From the NCBI GenBank assembly GCA_033765345.1, contig JANRIC010000150.1, positions 1 through 28,318 of the forward strand: a stretch of 28,318 bases of DNA, given 5' to 3'. A program made the translations under genes and the position numbers. The DNA is from JANRIC01 sp033765345. Lineage in GTDB: Bacteria > Bacteroidota > Bacteroidia > Cytophagales > Microscillaceae. Below the pieces are notes generated by a model. The model was not told where the DNA came from. It was given only the letters and a program-made list of their open reading frames with translations, and did no database searches. Within the stretch, counting starts at the first letter, position 1. Every line of letters starts with the position of its first letter. Of this stretch, positions 14,896-23,126 are shown in pieces.

Positions 14896-16889
14896 TCACC
14901 TCCATATTAATAGCCAATCGCGGCGAAATCGCCTCCCGGATCATCCGTACCTGCCGCAAAATGGGTATTCGGAGCGTGGCGGTTTTCTCAGAAGCAGACC
15001 GGGAAGCACTTTTTGTAAAGGAAGCCGATATGGCCATTTTCATCGGAGAAAGCAATCCAAAAGAATCTTATTTAAATCAGGACAAACTCATCGATATCTG
15101 TAAAAAATACCAAATCGATGGGCTACATCCGGGTTATGGCTTTTTGTCTGAAAATGCCGAATTTGCCCGTAAATGCCTCGAGGCTGGAATTGTCTTTATC
15201 GGTCCTCACCCTGAAGCCATCGAGGCAATGGGTTCTAAGTCAAAAGCCAAAGCCTTGATGCAAAATCACGGCGTGCCTATTATTCCCGGCTATCAGGGAG
15301 AAGACCAGTCCAATGAAACTTTAAAAAAGGTTGCCTTAAATATTGGTTTTCCGCTGCTACTCAAAGCCGCCGCAGGTGGGGGAGGAAAAGGGATGCGTAT
15401 TGTGCAAAATGCCAAAGAACTTGATGCCGCCATCGAGTCCGCCCAAAGAGAGGCTTTGAACGCTTTTGGCAATGATGAACTGATCATTGAAAAATACATC
15501 GCCTCAGGTCGACATATCGAATTTCAGATTTTTGGAGACCGCCACGGAAACGTGTTGCACCTTTTTGAGCGAGAATGCACCATCCAAAGACGCTACCAAA
15601 AAATCATTGAGGAAAGCCCTTCCCCAATTTTAAGCCCCGAATTGCGCGAAAAAATGGCTCAAGCAGCTCTTCTGGCCGCAAAAGCCCTGAATTATGACAA
15701 TGCCGGAACCGTAGAATTTATCTTTGACCAACAAACCGGAGCGTTTTATTTCCTCGAAGTCAATACCCGATTGCAAGTAGAACACCCCGTGACAGAGGAA
15801 ATCACCGGGCTGGATTTGGTGCAACTCCAGATTGAAGTGGCAGAAGGCAAACCCTTGAAAATCAGTCAGTCAGACATAAACGCACAAGGTTATGCGATAG
15901 AGTGTCGTTTATACGCCGAAGACCCGCTGAATGATTTCAGACCCGCCACAGGAAAAATTCTACACTGGGAAATCCCTCAAGTGGAAGGATTTAGGATAGA
16001 AACCGCCGTGCAAAGCGGTTCTGAAATCTCCATTTACTACGATCCGATGATCGCCAAACTGATCGTTCGAGCTGAAGACCGCCCCACAGCACAGCGCAAA
16101 ATGCATTATGTACTCCGAAATTTACTTTGCCTCGGACTCACCACCAATCAGGATTTTTTGATAAAATTATTTGAAAATCCCGAATTCAGACTGGGAAATT
16201 ACAACACGCATTTTCTCAGTCAATCCTTTGATTTTGATCAATTGAATCATAAAAATTCACTGCACAAGACCAGTGCAGCGATTGCCATTACTTTAAAAGA
16301 CTGGTACCAAAGAGAGCAATCCCGAAAGCTTCTCAAAAGTGTACCTTCAGGCTGGAGAAATAGCTTTTATGCCCATCAGCAAGAAGTTTATTCAATAGAT
16401 CAGGATGAATTCCTTTTAAAATACCGCTACTTAAAAAACAATGCATTTGAATGCATCGCCGAAGGAAATACCCTTTGGGTAAATTTGTTGGAAGTAGATG
16501 AAACCCGAATTGTCTTTGAATTTGAAAACCAAAGACAAACTGTTCATCTCATTCATTCAGGCAATCAATATTTTCTTAGAAATGAATTTTGGGGAGGAAT
16601 CTCTCTAAGCCTCAAAGAACGATTTCCAGAAAAAGAAATTGCTAAAATTAAAGGAGCTTATGAAGCACCTATGCCTTCACAAGTACTTAAAGTATTGGTT
16701 GAGCCTGGGCAAAAAGTCAGTTCAGGCGATAGTTTGCTGATCTTATCCTCCATGAAAATGGAAAATACCCTCTCGGTAGACGAAGAAGGCATCGTAGAAG
16801 AAATCTACGCCCAAGAAGGCCAAAATGTAGAAGCCGGATTTTTATTGTTAAAAATTATGCCCAATGACCAATTGACCCAAAACTATTAA
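14859..16889 (+). CDS. Acyl-CoA carboxylase, biotin carboxylase/biotin carrier (alpha) subunit
   Basis: This subunit makes carboxybiotin from ATP and bicarbonate. From the ATG at 14859 it has 676 residues: the biotin carboxylase N-domain (SILIANRGEIASRII), the ATP-grasp with Gly-rich loop (KAAAGGGGKGM, 169-179), the catalytic EVNTRLQVEHPVTE stretch, a linker domain, and a biotinyl domain with SSMKMEN (Lys633 biotinylated). Other in-frame starts are ATG 14802 and TTG 14796. All ATGs lie inside the repeat block, so the first ~14 residues (MDYGLW...) are repeat-encoded and unlike the family's usual short start. The hydratase gene follows after 3 nt. Confidence 0.93.
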   Translation: MDYGLWTDDHRPFTSILIANRGEIASRIIRTCRKMGIRSVAVFSEADREALFVKEADMAIFIGESNPKESYLNQDKLIDICKKYQIDGLHPGYGFLSENAEFARKCLEAGIVFIGPHPEAIEAMGSKSKAKALMQNHGVPIIPGYQGEDQSNETLKKVALNIGFPLLLKAAAGGGGKGMRIVQNAKELDAAIESAQREALNAFGNDELIIEKYIASGRHIEFQIFGDRHGNVLHLFERECTIQRRYQKIIEESPSPILSPELREKMAQAALLAAKALNYDNAGTVEFIFDQQTGAFYFLEVNTRLQVEHPVTEEITGLDLVQLQIEVAEGKPLKISQSDINAQGYAIECRLYAEDPLNDFRPATGKILHWEIPQVEGFRIETAVQSGSEISIYYDPMIAKLIVRAEDRPTAQRKMHYVLRNLLCLGLTTNQDFLIKLFENPEFRLGNYNTHFLSQSFDFDQLNHKNSLHKTSAAIAITLKDWYQREQSRKLLKSVPSGWRNSFYAHQQEVYSIDQDEFLLKYRYLKNNAFECIAEGNTLWVNLLEVDETRIVFEFENQRQTVHLIHSGNQYFLRNEFWGGISLSLKERFPEKEIAKIKGAYEAPMPSQVLKVLVEPGQKVSSGDSLLILSSMKMENTLSVDEEGIVEEIYAQEGQNVEAGFLLLKIMPNDQLTQNY

Positions 16890-16892
16890 ACC

Positions 16893-17711
16893 ATGAATAT
16901 TTACAATACCGAACAAATAACGACACTCAAAACCCAACACTTTGCTTTTGTAGAGTGGGAGGAAGCCGATCACGTCCTGACGATTCGCCTCGCACGGGAG
17001 GAGAAAAAAAATGCCCTCCACCCGCAAATGGTCAATGAAATTGCCTTTTTGATGCACTATGCCCATTTCAACAAAGAAATATGGGTAATTGTCATCGAAG
17101 CCAAAGGAGATATTTTCTGTGCTGGTGCCGATCTCAAAGCCATGGCAGGCATGCTGGAAGAAAACGATTCTACCATTCCCAAACCCAAAGAAGACGTGCT
17201 GATCGGTGAATTATTCAATAAAATTCACAAGCCAACCATCTCCAAAGTGACTGGAGATGTGTACGCCGGAGGATTTTTCTTTCTGGCAGGCAGTACTTAT
17301 GTCGTGGCTTTAGAAAGTGCCAAACTCGGACTTCCCGAAGTCAAACGAGGCTTGTATCCCTTTCAGGTCATGGCAGCTTTATTGCAAGTCATGCCTCCCC
17401 GCAAAGTCATCGACTGGTGCATTCGCGGCTACAATTTGCCCGTTAAGCAGGCTTACGAGTATGGTCTAATCACACACATAGCTCAAGCAGACACCATTGA
17501 CTCAATCATTGCCGAAATTATCAATGATTTAAAAGAAAATTCCCCCTCTGCCATTCGCATGGGTTTAGAGGCTTTAGATCATATTCGCCCTACGGCTTCG
17601 CAGCATCAGTATTTATTTGATATGCTTCAAAAAACCATCGCCACCAAAGACGGGCAGGAAGGACTCAAAGCATTTCGTGAAAAAAGAACACCCCATTGGA
17701 CAGGAGAATAA
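16893..17711 (+). CDS. Enoyl-CoA hydratase/isomerase family protein
   Basis: A 272-residue crotonase-fold protein. The first oxyanion-hole segment is CAGADLKAMAG (76-86). The second is VYAGGFFFLAG, where the position of the first catalytic Glu of rat crotonase (Glu144) is Phe129; the second Glu is present (Glu149 in GLPEVKRG). Between carboxylase and BKACE genes it would hydrate the carboxylated enoyl-CoA, as methylglutaconyl-CoA or isohexenylglutaconyl-CoA hydratases do in the liu and atu pathways. Loss of one Glu is tolerated in some family members, so hydration is likely but not certain. It is tightly coupled: 3 nt after the previous gene and 1 nt before the next. Confidence 0.88.
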   Translation: MNIYNTEQITTLKTQHFAFVEWEEADHVLTIRLAREEKKNALHPQMVNEIAFLMHYAHFNKEIWVIVIEAKGDIFCAGADLKAMAGMLEENDSTIPKPKEDVLIGELFNKIHKPTISKVTGDVYAGGFFFLAGSTYVVALESAKLGLPEVKRGLYPFQVMAALLQVMPPRKVIDWCIRGYNLPVKQAYEYGLITHIAQADTIDSIIAEIINDLKENSPSAIRMGLEALDHIRPTASQHQYLFDMLQKTIATKDGQEGLKAFREKRTPHWTGE

Positions 17712-17712
17712 T

Positions 17713-18570
17713 ATGAAAAAACTCATCTTATCCGCAGCACTTACGGGTGCAGCCACCAACCGAAGTCATTGCCCGTATTTGCCTTACACCCCCGAAGAAA
17801 TCGGCGAAGAAGCCCGCAGGGCAGTAGAGGCGGGGGCAAGCATCGTACATATCCACGCCCGCGAAAATGACGGTATGCCCAGTTGGCGACCGGAGGTTTT
17901 TGCCCAAATCCACGAAGAAGTACGCAAACATTGCCCTACGGTGATCATTAATTATTCTACCGGAGCAATTGGCATCCCACGTGAAGATCGGGTAAAACAC
18001 ATCAAGGCACTTCGCCCAGATATGGCTGCCTTTAATATGGGCAGTATGAACTATGCCATTTATTCTTCTAAAGCCAAAAAATTCTACTGGAATGCCGTTT
18101 TTGCAAATCCCTTTGAAGATATGGAGTTTTTTGTGCGTACCATGAATGAAGCCGGAACTGTCCCCGAAATGGAGTGCTTTGATACCGGGCATATCCGCAA
18201 TGCCGAACCATTGAGAGATATGGGTTTGATCCCCAATAACGCTACTTACAGCCTTGTGATGGGAGTTTTGGGAGGTATTCCGGCGACCACCGAAAACCTT
18301 ATTCACCAGATCAAACAAGTACCCGAAGGTGCTATCTGGCAAGTAATCGCCATCAGCCGCAAGCAATGGCAGTTAGCTGCCGTAGCTTGCACAATGGACG
18401 GGAATTTCCGAGTAGGACTAGAAGATAATTTCTACTTACCCAATGGAGAAATGGCCAAATCTAACGGCGAATGTGTGGAATGGGGACTCAAACTCGCCCA
18501 CATGATGAGCCGCGAAGTAGCTACCATTGAAGAAACAAGAAAAATATTGAATATACCTTTTAAGAATTAG
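17713..18570 (+). CDS. BKACE family (DUF849) beta-keto acid cleavage enzyme
   Basis: A 286-residue TIM-barrel protein of the 3-keto-5-aminohexanoate cleavage enzyme family. The zinc ligands are His46 and His48 (VHIHARE) and Glu237 (RVGLEDN); TGAATNRS, TPEEI, NYSTGA and ECFDTGH are also family marks. The start at 17713 gives MKKLILSAALTGA, the normal beginning. Enzymes of this family condense a beta-keto acid with acetyl-CoA and release acetoacetate plus the shortened acyl-CoA. Its place here, where an HMG-CoA-lyase-type enzyme would be expected in a liu-like pathway, is notable. Confidence 0.92.
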   Translation: MKKLILSAALTGAATNRSHCPYLPYTPEEIGEEARRAVEAGASIVHIHARENDGMPSWRPEVFAQIHEEVRKHCPTVIINYSTGAIGIPREDRVKHIKALRPDMAAFNMGSMNYAIYSSKAKKFYWNAVFANPFEDMEFFVRTMNEAGTVPEMECFDTGHIRNAEPLRDMGLIPNNATYSLVMGVLGGIPATTENLIHQIKQVPEGAIWQVIAISRKQWQLAAVACTMDGNFRVGLEDNFYLPNGEMAKSNGECVEWGLKLAHMMSREVATIEETRKILNIPFKN

Positions 18571-18573
18571 CTC

Positions 18574-18635
18574 TTGGATATTGGGTATTGGCTACTCTAA
18601 CGCCTAATATCCAATACCCAACAACCAACACCCAA
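18574..18635. repeat. Intercistronic word-like palindrome A
   Basis: The spacer before the first acyl-CoA dehydrogenase is made of TTGGATATTGGGTATTGG-type words and their complement. TTGGGTATTGG (18581-18591) and CCAATACCCAA (18611-18621) form a perfect 11-bp stem with a 19-nt loop. The right tail (AACAACCAACACCCAA) ends directly at the ATG at 18636. Confidence 0.75.
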
Positions 18636-19778
18636 ATGCAAGCACATTTATTAGAAGAAGAACACCGCTTATTTCAGGATGCTGTAAGAGCATTTGTAGA
18701 AAAAGAAATAGTACCCCACCACGCTGAGTGGGAGAAACAAGGACACGTATCCAGAGAAGTCTGGCAAAAGGCAGGAAATCAGGGCTTCTTATGTATGGAT
18801 TTGCCCGAAAAATACGGAGCGATGGGTTTTTATGATTTTCGCTACAATACCATCATCGGTGAGGAATTGGCGCGCGTAGGGGCTACCGGACCAGGTTTTA
18901 CCCTGCAAAATGATATTATGTCTCCCTATTTCAGCACCTACTTTACCGAAGAACAAAAAGAACGTTGGATGCCTGGTGTCATCTCTGGCGACATCATTAC
19001 TGCTATTGCTATGACCGAACCAGGTACAGGCAGCGACCTGGCAGGCGTTCGCACTACAGCCATCAAAGACGGAGATCACTACATCCTGAACGGCTCCAAA
19101 ACATTTATCACCAATGGTATATTGAGCGATTTGGTGATTGTAGTCTGCAAAACCGATCCCAGCCAAACTCACGCCGGAATCAGCCTCCTAGTCGTAGAGC
19201 GAGGTATGCCAGGTTTTGAAAGAGGTAGAAATCTCGACAAAATCGGCATGAAAGCACAGGATACCGCCGAATTGTTTTTTAATGAAGTACGAGTACCCCA
19301 AGAAAACTTGCTAGGAGATGAAGGTAAAGGATTTTATTACCTGATGCACAATTTACCCCAAGAAAGGCTCTCGATTGCTGCCGGAGGTTGCGCCTCGGCC
19401 GAAGCCGCCCTGGAATGGACAATCCAATATTGCCAAGAACGCAAAGCTTTTGGCAAATCTATCGGCTCTTTTCAAAACTCACGCTTTAAACTGGCTGAGA
19501 TGAAAACCGAAGTAACCGTCGCCAGAGCTTTTATCGACCAATGCATCATAGAATTGAACGCCGGAAAACTGACCGCCGAAAAAGCAGCCATGGCCAAATG
19601 GTGGGTCACCGAAATTCAATGCAAAGTCATTGATCAATGCCTGCAGCTTCACGGAGGCTACGGCTATATGAATGAATATCCTATAGCTAAAGCCTATGCC
19701 GATTGTAGGGTACAAAAAATCTACGGCGGTACCAACGAAATCATGAAAGAAATCATTGGAAAAGGAATGGGATTTTAA
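18636..19778 (+). CDS. Acyl-CoA dehydrogenase, LCAD-like
   Basis: A 380-residue acyl-CoA dehydrogenase. FAD-binding marks AMTEPGTGSD (126-135) and GSKTFITNG (153-161) are intact, as are ERKAFGK and LHGGYGYMNEYP. The C-terminal IYGGTNEIMKEII lacks the Glu that MCAD-type enzymes carry there; instead Glu260 (AALEWTIQY) aligns with the helix-G base of human LCAD and isovaleryl-CoA dehydrogenase, which share the YGGTNEI form. It should therefore be active. The ATG at 18636 is used rather than the TTG at 18588 inside the preceding hairpin. It oxidises an acyl-CoA to the enoyl-CoA, electrons going to ETF. Confidence 0.93.
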   Translation: MQAHLLEEEHRLFQDAVRAFVEKEIVPHHAEWEKQGHVSREVWQKAGNQGFLCMDLPEKYGAMGFYDFRYNTIIGEELARVGATGPGFTLQNDIMSPYFSTYFTEEQKERWMPGVISGDIITAIAMTEPGTGSDLAGVRTTAIKDGDHYILNGSKTFITNGILSDLVIVVCKTDPSQTHAGISLLVVERGMPGFERGRNLDKIGMKAQDTAELFFNEVRVPQENLLGDEGKGFYYLMHNLPQERLSIAAGGCASAEAALEWTIQYCQERKAFGKSIGSFQNSRFKLAEMKTEVTVARAFIDQCIIELNAGKLTAEKAAMAKWWVTEIQCKVIDQCLQLHGGYGYMNEYPIAKAYADCRVQKIYGGTNEIMKEIIGKGMGF

Positions 19779-19780
19779 TG

Positions 19781-19872
19781 GGTTTTTGGGTATTGGGATT
19801 TGGGTGTTAGGTTTAAATAACTCAACATTTATCAAATCCAAATCCCAATACCTAACACCAAACACCCAACAA
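19781..19872. repeat. Intercistronic word-like palindrome B
   Basis: This spacer is a relative of palindrome A and contains the same 11-mer TTGGGTATTGG (19786-19796). GTATTGGGATTTGG (19790-19803) and CCAAATCCCAATAC (19838-19851) make a perfect 14-bp stem; GGTGTTAGG (19803-19811) and CCTAACACC (19851-19859) give an alternative pairing. The right arm runs to the ATG at 19873. Confidence 0.8.
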
Positions 19873-20694
19873 ATGTATATACAAAATTTATTCAAAGATC
19901 AAATAGCCCTGGTTACGGGCGGGCGCAGTGGCATCGGGTATGCCATCGCCAAGATGTTGCTTCAATATGGAGCGAAAGTCGTTATTGCTTCCCGAAAGGA
20001 AGATTTACTCCAAAAGGCCGCCGAAGAACTGAGCGAATTCGGTGAATGTATCTACCAGGTCTGCGACATCCGCCAGACGGATCAAGTGAAGGCTTTGGGT
20101 GAAAAGATTCAGGATCACTTCGGGAAGTTAGACATCCTGGTAAATAATGCCGGCGGACAATTCCCCTCACCAGCAGAGGCAATCAGCGAAAACGGCTGGA
20201 ATGCCGTGATTAACAACAACCTGAACGGTACGTTTTATGTCATCAGCGAAATGGGCAAACGATTTCTGATCCCTCAAAAAAATGGCGTAATCATCAATAT
20301 CATTGCCAGCATTTATCGAGGGTTTCCGGCGATGGTACACACCGGGGCGGCACGTGCAGGCGTAGATAATCTCACTAAAACTTTGGCCATAGAGTGGGGT
20401 GATTACAACATCCGTGTAAATGCCATTGCACCGGGTACCATCGATTCTTCGGGTTTAGATACCTATCCCAAACCTGTCCAGGATTTATTTGGGCAAATTC
20501 GCGAAGGGATTCCCCTGAAACGCCTGGGTACAGTAGAAGATGTGGCCTACGCTACTTGTTTTCTGGCAAGCCCGATGGCAGCCTATATCACCGGAGTGAC
20601 GCTGTATATCGACGGGGCACAGCACCTGAATTCCGGCGATGCGATGATGCTGACCCGCCTACTGAGAAATTTTACTCCAAAACCCAAATCCTAA
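19873..20694 (+). CDS. SDR, trans-2-enoyl-CoA reductase (PECR/DECR)-like
   Basis: A 273-residue short-chain dehydrogenase. The nucleotide-binding TGGRSGIG is at 15-22 and NNAG at 91-94. It lacks the classical YxxxK; instead it has MVHTGAARAGVDNLTKTLAI at 154-173 and NNAGGQFPSPAE, both near-matches to peroxisomal trans-2-enoyl-CoA reductase (PECR) and its 2,4-dienoyl-CoA reductase relatives. It therefore probably reduces an unsaturated acyl-CoA with NADPH. The real start is 19873; the longer frame from 19756 would translate palindrome B. The next SDR begins 1 nt after its stop, so they are coupled. Confidence 0.9.
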   Translation: MYIQNLFKDQIALVTGGRSGIGYAIAKMLLQYGAKVVIASRKEDLLQKAAEELSEFGECIYQVCDIRQTDQVKALGEKIQDHFGKLDILVNNAGGQFPSPAEAISENGWNAVINNNLNGTFYVISEMGKRFLIPQKNGVIINIIASIYRGFPAMVHTGAARAGVDNLTKTLAIEWGDYNIRVNAIAPGTIDSSGLDTYPKPVQDLFGQIREGIPLKRLGTVEDVAYATCFLASPMAAYITGVTLYIDGAQHLNSGDAMMLTRLLRNFTPKPKS

Positions 20695-20695
20695 C

Positions 20696-21493
20696 ATGAA
20701 TTATAAAACGGTATTAATCACAGGAGGCTCTAGTGGAATTGGTTATGAAATGTCCCGCCTGTTTGCACCACAAGTGGAGCAATTGCTCTGGGTTTCACAC
20801 CTGGAAAATGAAATGGAAGAAGCTCAAAAACGACTGAAAGTGGAGTTTCCTCAATTAACGATTCATACATTGCTCAAGGATTTGACCCAAATAAAAGCCC
20901 CTCAAGAGGTCTATAACTGGGTCAAAGAAAACCATTGGACGATAGATGTGCTGGTAAACAATGCCGGAATCGGTTTTTATGGCGATTTTATGGAAATAGA
21001 TATGGAGAAGGAAATCAGAGTCATTCAACTGAATGTAATGGCTTTGTATGCTTTGACGAGACTGTTCCTGAAAGATATGCTGGAGCGCAATTCCGGTAAA
21101 ATCCTGAATATGAGTTCCTCAGCAAGTTTTCAGCCCTTGCCTAAATTTACTACCTATGCCGCTACCAAGGCATTCGTAAGGAGTTTCTCTGCGGCTTTGG
21201 ATGAAGAATTAAAAAATAAAAAGTCTCGGGTGCGTGTCATTACGATTTGCCCGGCTGCGGTAAATAATACGCCCTTTCAAGGTTTGGCCAATGCTCAGCG
21301 TGTACGAACTTTCTCAAGCATCGGCACTACTACCGCCGAGGAAGTAGCCAAAGATGCCCTCAAAGCCCTGAAATTAGGCAAAAGGGTGATGCTTACCGGA
21401 GCTAAGTATCGCTTGATGATGAATCTAAAAACGTTTATGCCTCCTTTTTTAAGTAATTGGATCGTAAAAAGAGAATTGGAAAGAGTCAAATAA
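20696..21493 (+). CDS. Classical SDR family oxidoreductase
   Basis: A 265-residue short-chain dehydrogenase of the DltE/YqjQ-like type. The cofactor motif is TGGSSGIG (9-16), then NNAGIGFYGDF, NMSSSASFQPLP and the active-site YAATK with catalytic Tyr and Lys. There is a hydrophobic or amphipathic C-terminal segment (FMPPFLSNWIVKREL), suggesting membrane association as in similar proteins. It starts 1 nt after the PECR-like SDR and precedes the 21-bp tandem array. Its substrate, perhaps a hydroxyacyl-CoA or an alcohol/aldehyde, is not readable. Confidence 0.88.
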   Translation: MNYKTVLITGGSSGIGYEMSRLFAPQVEQLLWVSHLENEMEEAQKRLKVEFPQLTIHTLLKDLTQIKAPQEVYNWVKENHWTIDVLVNNAGIGFYGDFMEIDMEKEIRVIQLNVMALYALTRLFLKDMLERNSGKILNMSSSASFQPLPKFTTYAATKAFVRSFSAALDEELKNKKSRVRVITICPAAVNNTPFQGLANAQRVRTFSSIGTTTAEEVAKDALKALKLGKRVMLTGAKYRLMMNLKTFMPPFLSNWIVKRELERVK

Positions 21494-21519
21494 ATCATCA
21501 AAATAAATAACTTTTATTT

Positions 21520-21810
21520 GATCTAAGGTTTGTCAGATTTGATCTAAGGTTTGTCAGATTTGATCTAAGGTTTGTCAGATTTGATCTAAGGTTTGTTAAA
21601 TTCAATCTAAGGTTTGTCAGATTCGATCTAAGGTTTGTCAGATTAGATCTAAGGTTTGTCAGATTTGATCTAAGGTTTGTTAAATTCAATCTAAGGTTTG
21701 TCAGATTTGATCTAAGGTTTGTTAGATTTGATCTAAGGTTTGTCAGATTTGATCTAAGGTTTGTCAGATTCGATCTAAGGTTTGTCAGATTTGATCTAAG
21801 GTTTGTCAGG
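21520..21810. repeat. 21-bp tandem repeat array, about 14 copies
   Basis: Fourteen units begin GATCTAAGGTTTGTCAG followed by four more bases (ATTT in most). Variants fall at few positions: TCAG to TTAA or TTAG, final T to C or A, initial G to A. The pair of units 4-5 recurs almost unchanged as 8-9, which suggests growth by a four-unit duplication. The unit length is two DNA turns and divisible by three, so one frame per strand is open: DLRFVRF on plus, LTNLRSN on minus. There are no spacers, so it is not a CRISPR. It fills the space before the second acyl-CoA dehydrogenase. Confidence 0.95.
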
Positions 21811-21902
21811 TCAAAGCCGTGCAAAGCCAAGTTTGCCCTATGATCATAAAAATCAATGTATTGATTTATAACGCTAAATGAAAAGAAAAACACCTATTGC
21901 CG

Positions 21903-23078
21903 ATGGATTCAAGTAAAAAATACTACTTCACCGAAGAACATGAGCTGTTCAGACAAAGTCTCAGGGCATTTCTACAAAAAGAAGTAATTCCTTATATCGA
22001 CGAATGGGAACAAAAAGGAGAGCTTCCTCCAGAGATATACCGTCGTTTTGGGGAGATGGGTTACTTTGGAATATCTTTTCCCGAACAATACGGCGGTTTG
22101 GATTTAGATTATTTTTATGCAGTGATTTTTACCGAGGAGCTTGTCAGGGTAAATTCTGGCGGTTTTGGAGCTTCTATCGGTGCGCATCCAGGACTAGCAC
22201 TGACACATATCGCCGCCGAAGGAAATGAAGCCCAAAAACAAAAATACCTTGTGCCGGGTATTCGAGGGGAAATCGTAGGCTGTCTGGCAATCACTGAGCC
22301 GGGAGGTGGTTCGGATGTGGCTGCTATACAGACTAAAGCCATTCGTGAGGGGGATCATTTTATGGTGAATGGCACCAAGACTTTTATCACCAATGGGGTA
22401 ATGAGCGATTTTTTGGTAGTTGCCGTACGGACAAACCCCGACTCCAAAGCCGGAGGGATCAGCCTGCTAATCATAGATAGAAATACGCCCGGAATCAGTG
22501 CTACCAAGCTCAAAAAATTGGGCTGGCACGCTTCGGATACCGGAGAAATCGCTTTTCAAGACGTAAAAGTACCCGTCGAGAACCTTTTAGGAGCCGAAAA
22601 TCAAGGTTTTTATTATATTATGCAGCATTTTGCTTCCGAAAGGCTGATGATGGCACTGATCGGAGTAGCTGCTTCGGCATTTGCCCTCGAACTCACCCTG
22701 CAATATATGGCCGAACGGCAAGCTTTTGGGCGAACATTGAATAAATTTCAGGTACTTCGCCACCGGATTGCTCAGATGGCCAGTGAAATCGAGATGAATA
22801 AACAATTTGTATATTCCCTTTGTCTTCGTTATCAGGAGGGTGATTACATCGTCAAAGAAGCAGCTATGGCCAAGCTCGTGGCTACCCAACTCAGCGATCG
22901 GGTGATGTACGACTGTCTGCAAATGTTTGGTGGCTACGGTTATATGGAAGATTATCCGCTTGCTCGGATGTTTCGGGATAGCCGCCTAGGAACAATCGGA
23001 GGAGGTACCTCGGAAATTTGCTGCGAAATCATTGCCAAAATGCTGATAGATGACAAAGCCTATCAAAAGGCAACTTAA
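21903..23078 (+). CDS. Acyl-CoA dehydrogenase
   Basis: A 391-residue acyl-CoA dehydrogenase beginning at ATG 21903 (a TTG two codons earlier is less likely). AITEPGGGSD and GTKTFITNG are the FAD/substrate motifs; ERQAFGR and MFGGYGYMEDYP are also intact. The C-terminal TIGGGTSEI has no MCAD-type base, but Glu263 in FALELTLQY aligns with the LCAD/IVD base. It is clearly paralogous to the next gene (same YYFTEEHELFR start and FQVLRHR.AQMA.EIE helix), pointing to a tandem duplication. It lies directly behind the 21-bp array. Confidence 0.92.
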   Translation: MDSSKKYYFTEEHELFRQSLRAFLQKEVIPYIDEWEQKGELPPEIYRRFGEMGYFGISFPEQYGGLDLDYFYAVIFTEELVRVNSGGFGASIGAHPGLALTHIAAEGNEAQKQKYLVPGIRGEIVGCLAITEPGGGSDVAAIQTKAIREGDHFMVNGTKTFITNGVMSDFLVVAVRTNPDSKAGGISLLIIDRNTPGISATKLKKLGWHASDTGEIAFQDVKVPVENLLGAENQGFYYIMQHFASERLMMALIGVAASAFALELTLQYMAERQAFGRTLNKFQVLRHRIAQMASEIEMNKQFVYSLCLRYQEGDYIVKEAAMAKLVATQLSDRVMYDCLQMFGGYGYMEDYPLARMFRDSRLGTIGGGTSEICCEIIAKMLIDDKAYQKAT

Positions 23079-23126
23079 TGAAGATGTGAAGTTTAATCAA
23101 TCATTTAAAATAAAGTAAAAAATCAG

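Noticed and set aside
17728..18366. 212-codon minus-strand ORF opposite the BKACE gene
   Set aside because: A shadow frame: the plus frame encodes a complete, motif-bearing BKACE enzyme.
19873..20694. Inactive SDR because YxxxK is missing
   Set aside because: The VHTGAARAGV form is normal for the PECR/2,4-dienoyl-CoA reductase branch, so it is probably an active reductase.
21520..21810. Possible CRISPR array
   Set aside because: Units are contiguous with no spacers of unique sequence and no cas genes are present.
21498..21893. Minus-strand frame of 131 codons made of LTNLRSN repeats
   Set aside because: It only exists because the 21-bp tandem unit is divisible by three; it starts with GTG, has no ATG, and the plus strand has an equally open DLRFVRF frame. 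Kept as a note in the array finding and not called as a gene.
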